From Piliocolobus tephrosceles (lineage: Eukaryota; Chordata; Mammalia; Primates; Cercopithecidae): 64,000 nt of DNA. The position numbers were made by a program, and so were the translations under genes. Where the stretch lies: contig NC_045452.1 in NCBI RefSeq assembly GCF_002776525.5, positions 25,989,349 to 26,053,348 on the forward strand. Reading direction: 5' to 3'. Every line of letters starts with the position of its first letter. The first letter of the stretch is position 1. Below, one piece after another: positions 12,299 through 25,900 of this stretch. A model generated the notes under the pieces. It had not been told where the DNA came from. It made no database searches and was given only the letters and a program-made list of their open reading frames with translations.

Positions 12299-15200
12299 GT
12301 ACGGGGCGTTCCTCCGCTCCCTGCCCTGAGACAGTTGAGCTTCTGTGGCACCAAGTTGGTCTTGGGGAGGCCAGTGAGGAGCCTGATAGATCTGGCCTCT
12401 TGATCAGATGCTGGGGGCATTTGGGAGTCTAAGTTCTTAGCTCAAGGTCATGTTTAGAAAAGTCCGTTGGGAAAAGCAAGTTCTTCTTTGAGGGTTTCTG
12501 CCCCAGTCTTAAAACGTAAGTTTTATTATTCAGGTGGTGAAGCCAGCAGATCAGGAGAAGACTGACTTGAAAAGATAGTTTGTTAAACTCATAGTTCTGA
12601 AAGGAGGTGTAGCAGGCCACTCAGGGCCACACTATGCCACGCCATGCCATGCCACACTATGCCACGCCATGCCACGACACCATGCCATGCCACGCCATAC
12701 CACACCATGCCACGCCATACCACACCATGCCACGCCATGCCACACCATGCCACACCATACTGTGCCACACCACGCCATACCATACGACACCACACCACGC
12801 CATGGAAGGCCACATGGAAAGCACCAGTGTCAGGCAGAGGCAGAAGGAGCAGGGCCAATGCGTTTATTTTATATTTTATGTGTATATTTTTTGAGACAGA
12901 GTCCCACTCTGTCGCCCAAGCTGGAGTGCAGTGATATGATCACAGCTCATGGCAGCCTTGACATTCCAGGTTCAAGTGATCCTCCTGCCTTAGCCTCCTG
13001 AGTAGCTGGGACAAAGGCATGTGCCACCATGCCCACCTAACTTTTTAAATTTTTTGTAGAGATGGGGTCTTGCCATGTTGCTCAGGCTGGTCTCCAACTC
13101 CTGGGTTCAAGCAATTCTCCTGTCTCGGTTTCCCAAAGTGCAGGGACTATAGGTATGAGCCACTGCGTCCGGTCCCAATACCCTTACTGTGGTTTTCTCT
13201 GAAGGAATGGGCAAGGCTGGGTGAACAGGCCTAGGCCTGGCTTGTTGGAGTCGTACCGGTGGGCTTTGGGGTGCAGGAGCTGTCCTGAGTCTTCTCAGGA
13301 AGAATATTCTCCTTCTTCCACACCACGTGGCATGGCGTGGTATGGTATGGCATGGCGTGGCACGTCCCCAGGGCCGGGGGAGATTAGGGTGAGGATATTG
13401 ACTGGCAGTGTAGGAGCCCTGTGAGAGCCCAAGAAGAGATGGCTGGGGGCTCTGGGCTCTGGGACTCTGGCTCTGAGCAGGTTTACATGTGAAAGGTGTG
13501 CTCTGAGAGGGTGGTTTACCATCTCCAGGAATTAGCTCGCCCTGGAGGTGCAGTCTCTCCAGAGTCAGCAAGGCCCCAAGATGCCACACACCAGAAAATA
13601 CAGAAAACAGGCCGGGCGCGGTGGCTCACGCCTGTAATCCCAGCCCTGTGGAAGGCCAAAGTGAGCGGATCACTTGAGGTCAGGAGTTTGAGATCAGCCT
13701 GGCCAACATGGTGAAACCGCGTCTCTCCTGAGAATACAAAAATTAGTCGGGTGTGGTTAGCCTGTAGTCCCAGCTACTCTGGAGGCTGAGGCAGGAGAAT
13801 CACTTGAACCCGGGAGGGGGAGGTTGCAGTGAGCCGAGATCGCACCACTGCACTCCAGCCTGGGTGACAGAGCGAGACATCTCAATGAAACAAAAGAAAA
13901 AAAGAAATTGCAAAACATGATTAACATGCTTCCTCCCTTTGGACCAGCCAGAGCTGCCCGCAGCCTGGGCTTACAGGGTGGGCCCTGCCCAGTGGCCCAG
14001 GCCCCTGCGCTCACCGCCTGATGTAATGGGTAACAGCTAAGACACATTTTCCTTAAAGCGTGTTTTGGGATCCAGCTGATCTGGAAGGCGATTGTGGAAC
14101 ATTCCACTTATTTCCAAACCCTGGTTCAAAGGGAAGTCCCAGTTCATCCCTTTTTTGTGGTTTCCGTGACAAGGCCAGGCCAACAAGAGCTTATGGAGAA
14201 GAAATGCCAATGCAAGTTCAGCCGCTAGCCGACCCGAAGCCAGAGCTGGTGATGCTACCTGAGGTCACACCGGGGTCCACTGGGCTTCCTCTCCCTCCAG
14301 TTAGAAGAGAGCAGCCCCACCAGGCACGGTGGCTCAGGCCTGTAATCCCAGCACTTTGGGAGGCCGTGGTGGGTGGATCACCTGAGCTCAGGAGTTCGAG
14401 ACCAGCCTGGCCAACATGGCAAAACCCTGTCTCTACTAAACAATGCAAAATTGGCTGGGTGTGGTAGCTCACGCCTGTAATCCCAGCACTTTGGGAGGCC
14501 GTGGCAGGTGGATCATCTGAGCTCAGGAGTTCGAGACCAGACTGGCCAACATGGCGAAACCCTGTCTCTACTAAAAAATGCAAAAATTGGCTGGGTGTGG
14601 TGGCTCACACCTGTAATCCCAGCACTTTGGGAGGCCGAGGCGGATGGATCACCTGAGCTCAGGAGTTCGAGACCATACTGGCCATCATGGTGAAACCCTG
14701 TCTACTAAAAATACAAAAATTAGCCGAGAGTGGTGGCAAATGCCTGAAATCTCAGCTACTTGGGAGGCTAAGGCAGGAGAATTGCTTGAACCCGGGAGGC
14801 AGAGGTTGTAGTGAGCCGAGGTCCCACCATTGCACTCCAGCCTGGGCAACAAGAGTGAAATTCCATCTCAAAAAATAAAATAAACAAATAATTAGCCAGG
14901 CTTGGTGGCACACACCTATAGTCCCAGCTACTCAGGAGGCTGAGGTGGGAGGATTGCCTGAGTCTGAAGAGGTGGAGGCTACAGTGAGCCAGGATCATAC
15001 CACTGCACTCTAGCCTGGGCAACAGAGTTAGACCCTGTCTCAAAAAATAATAATAACTGAACTCACTCACTGAATATTTGCACAGCACCTGACTCTTTTT
15101 GAAGTCCTCTTTGTGTATTTCATATCCTTTGGGCTCATAAATGTCATCATTGTGGTGAATATTGGGGGTCCACTGTGAATGCTCCTGCTCCTGAGTCCCT

Positions 15201-18200
15201 TCAGTGACCCTGTGAGGTGGGTTATACCATTATCCCCATTGTACAGGTGGGGAAACTGAGGCACAGATCTACGATCACAGAGATCACTAGTAAGTGCCAA
15301 AGTTTTGAACCCCGGGCGTTTTGCCCCCAGAGCTGGGCTGCTCCCCCTGCTCTAGACCCTCTCAGTGAAGAGGGTGGCCCTCATCAGAGGTGAGCAGGAC
15401 AGGTCTCCATCCTTGGGCACATTTTATTGCAGCTGATGGATGCTCTGCTGTGATGCACAAGGTGGGGAGGGTGGGGGCTCGGTTGCCACAAAACACTGGC
15501 ACGGAGATACCACCCCGGCCCCGGCCTCTGGGCGCTGCTTCTCCTCTGACTGAAGTGGAGAGAAACCCGATCCAGGTGCGGACCCAGACCTGCTGAAGAT
15601 TCTGAGCCCACGTCTGACCCCCCGGCACCCCCTGGGCTGGGCAGCGCTTGCTGTACCCACTGTGGTGTCCCAGGACTGTGGGCTCCTCGAGGAGTCCTGC
15701 CTCAGTCTCGGAGCCACCGAGAGGATCGTGGCACAGTTTAGAGACCACCAAAGTCACACAGCTCAGAGACGGCACGGTTCCTGGTGTCTGCTCTCAGCTT
15801 CCTTTTAGGAAAAGCAAGGAGCCTCTCACAGTCTTTTTCTCGTCTCCCAGAGTCCCTGGAGTCCCATTTCTCAATGCAGGATGTCAGAAAGTCCCAGGGC
15901 ACTCGGCAATGAGGGTTCCTCGCCACCCCAAGACCTACCAAAGGAGAGTATGTGGGTCCAGGCCCCTCTGTGTTAAACATGCCCCCATGAGTCCGGGACC
16001 CGCTGAGGTTTGGGAATTGCTCCTCTTTAGGCCGCTGAGCAGCCCCTAGCGGACTGAGGGCCATGGTATTCAGTGGCCTGCAGGGTCTTCATGTCCGCGG
16101 TCCCAGGCCAAGGCGAGCCAGTCATGAATGCTGACAGGCGGCAGGGGCTGACGGTGAGCTCCGGAGCCCCTAGACACAGAGGTTCCTCATCTAGGGCAAA
16201 CGCCTGCTCTGAGTCAGACCCCTGCCCTGTGAGACGCAGCTGCTCCCTGGTCTGTGCAGAGCCTCTGAGCCCAGCCTACCATCACCATCACCAGGTGGCC
16301 GGGAGATTCCGGCGGAATCTGCAGACACAGACACACCGCCACACACAGCTGCCTGCCTGGGGCCTGCCGCCTACCCTCTCGGGCCCACTGTCCTCCTCTA
16401 GGTGGGTTCAGGAATGAAAGCTACCCCGCGGGGACAGTTAAAGACCAGAGATGCCTCTGAGAAAGTGTTTGGTGACACTAAGGCTCGAAATGGTGTCTCT
16501 GTCCTCCGCCTTTCACAGTCTCTGGATCAGACGCCCCGTTCCTCTCAGTGGCCCCGCCGACTGAGGCAGGACCCCTCAAGGAGCCCGCAGTCCTGGGACA
16601 TCTGAGCAGGCACGGCACGCTGCCCCGTCCAGGGGATGTCGGGGGGTCGGACGTCGGCTCAGAGCCTTCAGGAGGGAGCTGCGAGTTCCCTGTGGGGGCC
16701 ACATGAGCTGGGCGGGCCCAAATCTTGCTTCTCAGTTCAGCGAGAGCAAGGTGTGAGGACATGCTAGGTAGCGCGATGCTTAGATTTTTAGCGTGGGTTG
16801 AAGGGGCTGTTCCCAGAAATGGCCTCTCTGAAGGCTGGGATTGGGTAGTGACCTGCTCACTCTCCATCCTGCATCCCCTCCCATACACGTGTGGATGCAC
16901 GGCCTGGTCCTCCTCCTTGCCCACCTGAGATAGGTGGTCCAGAGGGGGTCTCAGACATGGGTCACACAGGCACACCAAGTCCTTTGGGACAGGAGAGCTT
17001 GGAAGATTTGGCGTTTGGGCTCAAGGATCTCAGCTGGGGAGCTGAGATCTGAAGGGTGAAGGAAACGGGCCAGGGAGAGAGTGTCGGCCAGCGGGAGCAG
17101 GTGCCAAGGCTCAGGGCAGGCAGCAGTGAGGCTTCAAGGAGGAAGGCCAGACGGGCTGGAGCAGATTGCACCAGGAGGGCAGGAAATGAGGCTGGAGAGG
17201 GGCCCTGGAGGCCACATGGAGGACGCTGGCCTTGATCCCAGCAGGAGTGGGAGGCTGCGGAGGCCTTCGCAGAGACATCGTCAGGACTCTCGAGTGCTCC
17301 CTGCACATTACCTGGAGCGTCCTTCTCAGGCATCAGATCTCTATGACTTCAAAAACAGTTTCTCCACGTTGTCCGTTTACACTCTGCTGCCGGGAAGCTG
17401 CATCACATCTGTGTCAGCAGCGAAGTTTCACTCAAAGCCGTTTTCTTTCTTTTGTATTTTATTTTACTTTATTTTTTATTTATTTTTAAAAATAGAGACA
17501 GGGATTTCACTATGTAGCCCAGGTTGGTCTGGAACTCCTGGGCTCAAACCATCCTCCCTCCTCAGCCTCCCAAAGTGCTGGAATTACAGGCGTGAGCCAC
17601 TATGCCCAGCTTCAAAGCTGTCTTCATTCTGACCGACACGGTCAGTGTCCCCAGCCCCATGGGAGCCTGTCTGGGCTCTGGGACCCTGGTCTCTACTGTG
17701 TCCTGGCTGTCTCCACTTGTATGTCCTGGGGGGTACCTGGCTTCTGCCTGAGGCCTCTCTTGTGCCTTTTTTCCTCTTTAAGAGAGAGGCGTGGTGTAGA
17801 GCCTCCCGGTGAGTGGAACCTAGGCCTCACCCGCCCCATGCTCTGTGCAGGTCCCGGAGCTGGACAGCGTCGGCAGCCTGAGACCCCCTTGCCCTTCCCT
17901 GCGTGTGTTCAGAGGTGCTCGGCGCCCGCTGGCTTCTGTGTGGCGCTGGGCATTTCTGCTGTGGAGCACGCCTGGCTTCTGTGGGTGCCTCCTCCGCAGT
18001 CCCGCCTCTGCACTGTCTCCACGGCACTGTCCTCCATGACGGGCTCGGCTGGCTGCCTGGTGTCTGTGGGATCCAGGCTGAAACATGGAGGGAAAGCAAA
18101 CAGGTAGAGAAATAGAAGGAGGATGAGGATGAGCACATTTCACTGTTAAGCCCCTCCCCCCCCCCCCCCCCCTTTTTTTTTGCTATTTATTTCTCAATTT

Positions 18201-19908
18201 TTTTCTGTATGTTATTTTCATACAACATTGCATATTGATTCTTTTCCACTGAATGTACCATTTTCCATCTCATTATAACCATCCAACTCTTCACATGTAT
18301 TTATAAATAGTGGCCACAGGGAACTACCTGGTGCCTGGAGCTTTCCCACATACCGGGTCCCGGCCGGGGGATGCATCTCATGCCCTGTCAATGCTGCTCT
18401 CTCCTTACTTCTCCTGAAACATGGAAATGGTTTGGACCAGCTGCTGGCGGAGTCTGGGAGGGGCGAGGTCAGGCAGAACGATGGAGTTTGACTTCATCCC
18501 CTTCCGGAAGAGGGGAAGGCGGGAGGAGGCCCCATCCACCTTCCAGAAGGCGGTTCCCCACAGTCACCCTCCCCTCGTGCTGGGTTCTCTGCTTCTCCAT
18601 TTGTCAGAGATGAGTCGGCCTCCCCCGGCTCCCCATGTCCCTGCTACCCCCACAATCGCTGACCGTGACTTCCTTTTGTCCCTGGCAGAGGAGAACGAGG
18701 AGCGCACGATGATCGACCCCACGTCCAAGGAAGACCCCAAGTTCAAGGAACTGGTCAAGGTAAGAAGCTCCGTCTTGGTTGGAATCTTCCTCTTAGGGCG
18801 AGGCCTTGGCTTTGGGGTTCAGGGCTCTCGTGGACAAAGGGAGCTAAACCCAGGGCTCCTGAAAGGGACGTTGGTGCTGCGTGAGAAGGTGGGCAGACGT
18901 GTTGGCAGAGGAGGATGGCAGGGAGGATCCAGCTCGCAGTGCCGAGCGCCTCCCATGTGCCCTGCTGAGCTGGGGCTTTAACAACCCGGCTTGTGAACTC
19001 TTCGCTGGACAGAGCCTGGCAGGAGGGGATTTTAGGATTAGGAGTGAGTGGTGGCGTGAGCTAGTGTAGTACCTTACAGATGGAGTTGGAACTGCGTCTG
19101 GAGCCTGGTGGGATCTAGATTCAGATTTAACCCTGAAAAGCAGGAGGGTGACCCCTCTGGCCACTCCTGCCGAGGAGCCATCTGATGTCGATGACTGCGC
19201 TGAGTGGACAGTCAGTTTCCACCACGTCTGGAGGCGTGAATCCCAGCTGGGCGGGGAACCTGGCTGCCCTGCTCCCAGACGTCAGGGAACAGTGAGGGAA
19301 GGGGCCCGTGGCGCTGGCCTTCTGGGGCAGCGGCTGTCCTTCTCTAGCGTGGCTCCTGCTTGCCGTGAGGCAGTGCTTGTGTGGGTCCAAGTACAGATTG
19401 CAGTTTTGGTTGCTCTGATCTAAACCACGGTAGGGCTTGAGAGGGAATCCCCTGAAGAGGAGAGGCTGTGGGCTCCGCCTGACCCTGGTGAACCCAGGGT
19501 GGGCTCTTGGGCAGACGGCCGTGGCAGACACAGACACTTGACTTCCACAGCTCACGGCCAGCTTGGGCACCCCGGGATTCTTGAAAATGCGGATGGTGAT
19601 AGTGTCTGCCAGAAACAGACATTTTTCTATTAAAAGTGCTTTTTAAAAAGCTTCTCCACCTTCACCACCGCAATGGACCTGACACTGGGCTGTACAACTG
19701 TGTTTTCATGAAGGCTCATTCAGAATAAGTAAAACAGCTTGCAAGTTATATTCTTTTAAAATTTACATTGAGGCCGGGCACGGTGGCTCATGCCTGTAAT
19801 CCCAGCACTTTGGGAGGCCAAGGTTGGGGGATTGCTTGAGCCCAGGTGTTCAAGACCAGTCTGGGCAACATGGCAAAACCCTGTCTCTACACACAGAAAA
19901 AAAAAAAA

Positions 19909-19943
<35 letters not shown>

Positions 19944-22900
19944 CACACACACACAAAATTTAACTGGGTGTGGTGGGAGGCGCCAGTGATCCTTGCTATT
20001 CAGGAGGCCGAAGTGGGAGGATTGATTGAGCCCAGGAGGTCAAGGCTGCAATGAGCTGGGATTATGCCTGTGAATAGCCACTGCACTCTAGCCTGAGTGA
20101 CACAGCAAGACCCTGTCTCAAAAAAAAAAAAAAAAAAAAAGAGGTTTAAGTAACTCTCCATTCCCAGGTGCTGGGGTTAGTGATGTGTCTGGACTTGAAT
20201 GACTCTGTCCGTTTGGTGCTGTGTTCACTGAGCCGGGTTGAGTGCAAGGTCCTGTGCTAGGCCCTGGGGCTGGGGGATGGATAAGTGATTTCCCTGCTAT
20301 GCAGGATTTCATTTATGTTCCTCCCAGATGTCTGCAGCGCCACCCACCCCTGCCTTTGCTGCTTTGCCACCAAAGACCCCCAGGCTGTTTTGGCCTTGGT
20401 GGGGCAAGGGCTGGGCTGCTGAGTGCCAGCCCACCGTGGAGGGGCCACAATGTCTGTGGCAGCCAGGGCCAAACTGAAGGGACCCGTGGAGGCTCCAGCT
20501 GCTCTACCTCTTCCAGGTTCCAGATTGAGAAGAAGGCCACGTTGAGGAGCATGGGGTGGACTGACTGTTTGGGGAAGTTAATTAACATCCTTTGGGGCAA
20601 AGTAGGACTAATGACAGGAAGGAGGCAAGGAATAAATGCCTCTCCCTGACTTCCCCGGTGTTTGATTCTGAGACCATGGCTCGTGGAGATGGGCCGTGTG
20701 GCTGAGCATCAACTGGGTTTTCTTCTGAAGCCATAACCAGCTCATGCACCTGCCTCACCTCCCTTCCCCTCCCTGTTGCTAGCCTGGGATGCCCTCCCCT
20801 CACCCCAAACCCCTGCCAAAGAAAATGCATCAGCGGTGAGCTTTGCCCTGGTTCTGTTTCGCAGGGAACCTGGGCCAGAATCATGGTCCCCAAAGATGAC
20901 CGTGTGATCATCCCTGGAGCCATTGGCTATCGTCTTACATGGCAAAGGGACATGACAGGTGTAGTTAACGACCTTGCAATGGGGAGGTCGTCCTGGATGA
21001 TCCAGGTGGGCCCAATGTGTTCACTAGTGTCTGTATAAGGGGGACATGGGGAGCTTTGCACATGAACGTGGCAGCTTGACCCTGGAGGCAAAGTGGTAGC
21101 TTTTGGCTCTGAAGTTGGAAAAAGGGGCCACACACTAATGGATGCAGGCGGACTCTGCCTCTAGAAGTGGAAAAGACAAAGAAATGGATTCTCCACTGGA
21201 GAACCCGGAAGGAGCCCTGGAGCCTCCAGAAGGCACCAGCCCTGCTGATACCTGGATTTTAACCCAGTGGAACAGATCTTGGACTCTAGGACTGCAGGAG
21301 AATCCACTGAGCTGTTGGAAGCCCCTGGGTTGGTGTTAATTTGTTACAGCAGCCACAGGTAACTAACACCTTCCCCTTCTCCAGGCTCTGCCTCCAGCTG
21401 CAGCTGGCGGACCCTGGCCACGAGGGCCAGGCAGGGTGGGTTTTGGTGCCTGCAGCGGCAGCATCCTTGGCCATTTCCCGGAAGGGCCAGTTGCCAGACA
21501 TTGAGAAGCCTGGTACTGTGACCGTCCCACCAGCCTGAAGCACATGTTTCTGGAAGGCTCCACCTGCTCTCAGACTGCAGGTTGCATCTCAAAGCAGGCT
21601 GGCAGACGTTTTCCACTCTTGATCAATCTTCTCCAAAATAAGCATAGACACAGCAACCCGGAGAGCAGCATCAGTTTGGCTGTCAGTGGCATGTTAGTTA
21701 CTGTAGTGGTGGCACAGAGGGGATGTACATTAAATATTAGTTCTCCCTGACTGTAGCCTTTTAAACAGAGAAGCGTGTGGGTGGCAGCAGGTGAGATGGC
21801 TGTGCTGAGCCTGGGCTGCACTTGGTTGATTCTCATTTCTCAGGCATGCAGGGGGCTCTCTGTGCGGCCGGGGTTTTTCCCTGAGTCTGGATTTGCTCAT
21901 GTTCATGGACTCTCAGCACCTCCTTTCTTCTGGGTTGGGGAGTCAGGTCCTCACTGCACAAGGCCAGAGCAGCATGCTTGTGCGGGTAGGGGTGAGCAGG
22001 GGAGAGTCAGCCTGCCAGCCGCTGCCTGAGCCGGAGGCTAGCACTGCGGCCTGTCTTTGGGCTGCTGCTGAGCGGAGCACCCACATACCTGCTCTGCCCA
22101 GACCCTTCCTGTGTCGTTCCCTGCCTCCCCTCCTCCTTCACTGCCCCGGCCACCCTGACCAGCTTGCTGCTCTGAGGACACACGGAGCCAGTGCCCACTG
22201 GTCATCAGGTGAAAGGGGACATCGCATAAGCCCACCCTCACTTCTGACATCAGTGGCAAGTTCAGGATCTCCAACACTGCCCTGAGGTTTGATCATTTGC
22301 TAGAGGGACTCCCAGAACTCACTTAAAGCTGTCACACTCACAGTTATGCTTTCTGATGGCGAAGGGATGCAGATGAAAATCAGCCGAGGGAAGAGTTGCC
22401 CAGGGCGGAGTTGAACGCACCCACACGGCGCCTCCATTGTCCTGTCACCATGGCATCATGGGCAGCGATACTCTCCTGGCGATGTGGGACAATGTGCATA
22501 CGGTATTGCCAGCCAGGAGAGTCATCTGAGCCTCCGTGTCCAGAGTTTCTGCTGAGGCTCCCTTGCATGGGCGTGGCTGACTGTCCACATGGCTCATCTG
22601 TCTCCAGCCCCTCCAGCAGCTGGCTGATGCAGTGCCATCCAAAGCCCCTCCCTGAATCACACAGTTACTCTCTGGCTGGCCTGAGGCCCCCAGGTAAGCA
22701 GAGGTACTTTATCTGGCAAGGCATTCTGGGGCTTAGGAGGTCACCTCCCAGGGGCCGAGGGCACAGGCCCAAATTCTCCATGGGCAATGTTAGGTTCCTT
22801 ATCACATACCTGGTCTTCGGACTTTCAAAGGCCCATGTTTGGAGCTGTCTTCTCCACTTCTTTCAGTTTTCTCTCGATGCTTCTTCCTTGGAGACGTATT

Positions 22901-25900
22901 TCCTGCCCCCGTCACTCCATCACTCTCCTTCTAACCCCAATTACTTTTTCTTTGCTGGGCTTGCTCCCACCTGGAGCCATTTCCCGCTTACTAGTTTGTT
23001 TTTGGTCTTTCTCCTCCCCTAGAATGTAATCTTATGCTGTGAGGGACCGTGACGTTCTCTGGCCTGCTGAATCCCCAGGGCTGGAGTCCTGCCATGCACA
23101 CACAGCTAATTCATCCTTGATGGACAGTGAGAGAACCGATGGGGGTTTGTGTCAGCAGCACCAACATGAGGTTCACACCAGGATCTCCCACGATGGCATG
23201 TGGCTTAGAGATAAGACAGACATGGTTGCTTTTTGTTGTTGTTGTTGCTGTTGTTTTGTGTTGTTTTGAGATAGGGTCTTACTCTATTACTCTATCACCT
23301 AGGCTGGAGTGCAGTGGCACGATCTCAGCTTATTGCAACCTCTGCCTCCCAGGCTTAAGTGAGTCTCCTGCCTCAGCCTCCCAAGTAGGTGGGATTATAC
23401 GCATGCACCACGACGCCCAGCTAATTTTTTATATTTTTAGTAGAGAGAGGGCTTCACCATGTTGGCCAGGCTGGTCTCAAACTCCTGACCTCAAGTGAAT
23501 TGCCTGCCTTGGCCTCCCAAAATGCTGGGATTATAGGCGTGAACCACTGTGCCCAGCCAGTTGTGGTTTTTTTTGCTCCACCCCAAACCTGTGAGATGGC
23601 AGGGAGGAGGCTCTGGGAAGAGGAGGTGAGGGTTGGAGTAAACCTGTGGATTGGATGCTGATGTAGGTGGTCCCAGGTGCTCGCCTTGGGAGGAGATGGC
23701 CAGTCTGGATGGTGCAGACAGAACACCTCCATCCACATTACCTGCCTGATTCTCTCTGCTTTCCAGAGCATCCTTTGTGTCCTGTGGACTGTCATGATCT
23801 AATGCTAGCGGATTACATCTAAGTAGGCCTTAGTAGAGGCCACCTCCCGATGGTTCCTCGGAGGCATTCGGTCCTGAAGCAGACATTGTTAGTGCAAAGC
23901 ACGGACCGTATGCAGGCCTGAGCAGGTCAGGGAACAGACAGGTCTGGCCGACATCCTGACCTACTGGATATGGTGATGTGGCCATTGCTTGTGGCCACAT
24001 TGCAGTCTTGAATGTCCCTCTTGGAAACGGGGGACATTTCCAAGGACGCCTGGCTGGTCCTCTTGTTTTCTCTTTTTCTGTTCTCTGTCATCTGCACTTC
24101 TTTTCCTCTTGTCTTGATTGCCTGTCCTGTCTTCTCCTGTAGATACCCCCTCTGACCTCTGCTGCCTTGGGACTGTCGCAGTGTAAAATATTGTGAGCTG
24201 CCCTCTGCTCCTGTTTAAAAAAATCCTTAGCTCTGACTAAGCCAGGCACTGAGAATGAGGCCAATCATTCAAAACTTGTCTCTGAGCATTGATTATACTC
24301 ATGTATTATGCTGTTAAGGGGTGAAGGTCGGCTCTGGGGTCAGCTTCCTGGATTCAAATCCCAACTCAGATTAAAGTGGGAGGCTAATAGCACCAACCTG
24401 ACAACCTCAAAGTGTCATTGTCAGGATGATGTTAGATCATACACATGATCACCCGTTAGCACTGTCAGGGCAGTGCTGGGAACATGAGCGTGAACAGGGC
24501 AGCCCGGGAGGGAGGTGGATGGACAGACGGGCAGTGCCAGTTTGGAAGTGGGTGCAGGAGCCTGGAAGACTTACCTGAAAGTCATCTTTGCTGGTGTTTC
24601 TTCTTGTGTATTTTCTCTAACCTTCTCCAGCGGCGACCTGAATTACTTATGGGTGAACAGTGACTGCTGCCCAGGCAACTAGAGGTTTATAGATGAGATA
24701 CTTTAAATTTTCAGTGATTCTTAAAAGAGGGAGGGGCGGCGGGGCACCGTGGCTCACACCTGTAATCCCAGCACTTTGGGAGGCTGAGGCGGGCAGATCA
24801 CCAGCTCAGGAGATCGAGACCATCCTGGCTAACACAGTGAAACCCCATCTCTACTAAAAATACAAAAAATTAGCCGGGCGTGGTGGCGGGCGCCTGTAGT
24901 CCCAGCTACTTGGAAGGCTGAGGCAGGAGAATGGCATGAACCTGGGGGGCGGAGCTTGCAGTGAGCCGAGATTGCGCCGCTGCACTCCAGCCTGGGCCAT
25001 AGAGCGAGACTCCGTCTCAAAAAAAAAAAGGGGGGGGGGGGAGTGGCTATTCTTATGCTTTCCAGAATGAATAGCCAAGGGAAACCTATACAGTTGAAAT
25101 TTAAGGAGAAACCTAGACCTGGCCTTAGCCTCCGGGTCCTGGTGTGGATTCCTAGCACGCAGCACCTAAAACCTTTGCGATTTCCTGAGTGATAGGAACG
25201 TCTTTTGTTTTTCATAATGAGACCTGGGTTTATGCTAATGAGGTGACTCAGGGTGGGGGCTGGCCCCAGAGTAACCAAGCACAGGATTAGAGGGGTGGGG
25301 CTGTCAGTCCTACCTACCCCCAGCCTCTGGGAGGGGTGGAGAGGGGCTGGAGAGTGAATCAAATCGCCAGTAGCCAATGATGTAATCAGTCGCCTACATA
25401 ATGAATCCTCCACAAAACCCATCAACAGTGGGATTCAGAGAGCTTCAGAGCTGGGGAACACCCATGGAGGTGCTGGGAGGGGGACACGCAGGGAGAGGGC
25501 ATGGAAGCCCCTCCCCTCCCCGAAAACGCTGTCCTAAGAAGCGTTTCCTATTAATTACGCTGTCCCTGAGTTCTTGTTGTTGTTTTTTTTTTTTTGAGAT
25601 GGAGTCTCACACTGTTGGCCAGGCTGCAGTGCAGTGGTGCGATCTCAGCTCACTGCAACCTCTGCCTCCCGGGTTCAAGTGATTCTCATGCCTCAGCCTC
25701 CCAAGTAGCTGGGATTACAGGCGCCCACCACTACGCCCGGCTAATTTTTTGTATTTTAGTAGAGATGCGGTTTCACCGTATTACCCTGGATGGTTGCAAA
25801 CTTCTGAGCTCAGGCAATCTGCCTGCCTCAGCCTCCCAAAGTACTGGGATTACAGGCATGAGCCACCGCTCCCCACCCGCTGTGCCTGAGTTCTAATCTT

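Larger units (their letters stand above)
12299..18688 (+). other. PARVB: PARVB intron, 6.4 kb
   Basis: It contains a (CCAYR)n pentamer array with an inverted partner (12626-12804 and 13323-13364), three Alu loci including a multi-arm element (14321-15057), a MIR, an inverted repeat (15594-15745 with 16514-16670), an L2 remnant, an Alu monomer at 17485 and a C17-T9 tract at 18156. The stretch 15760-17050 is GC-rich and, apart from the inverted repeat, unrecognised. Confidence 0.9.

Noticed and set aside
12589..13001. His/Pro/Met-rich open frames
   Set aside because: They translate the (CCAYR)n pentamer array and part of an Alu.
16478..16978. 166-residue open frame on the - strand
   Set aside because: GC-rich intron with few stops by chance. 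It overlaps one arm of an inverted repeat and has no recognisable domain.
18421..18981. 186-residue open frame over the residue-68 exon
   Set aside because: It is the 71-nt exon with intron read-through on both sides. The splice sites at 18688 and 18760 define the real coding part.
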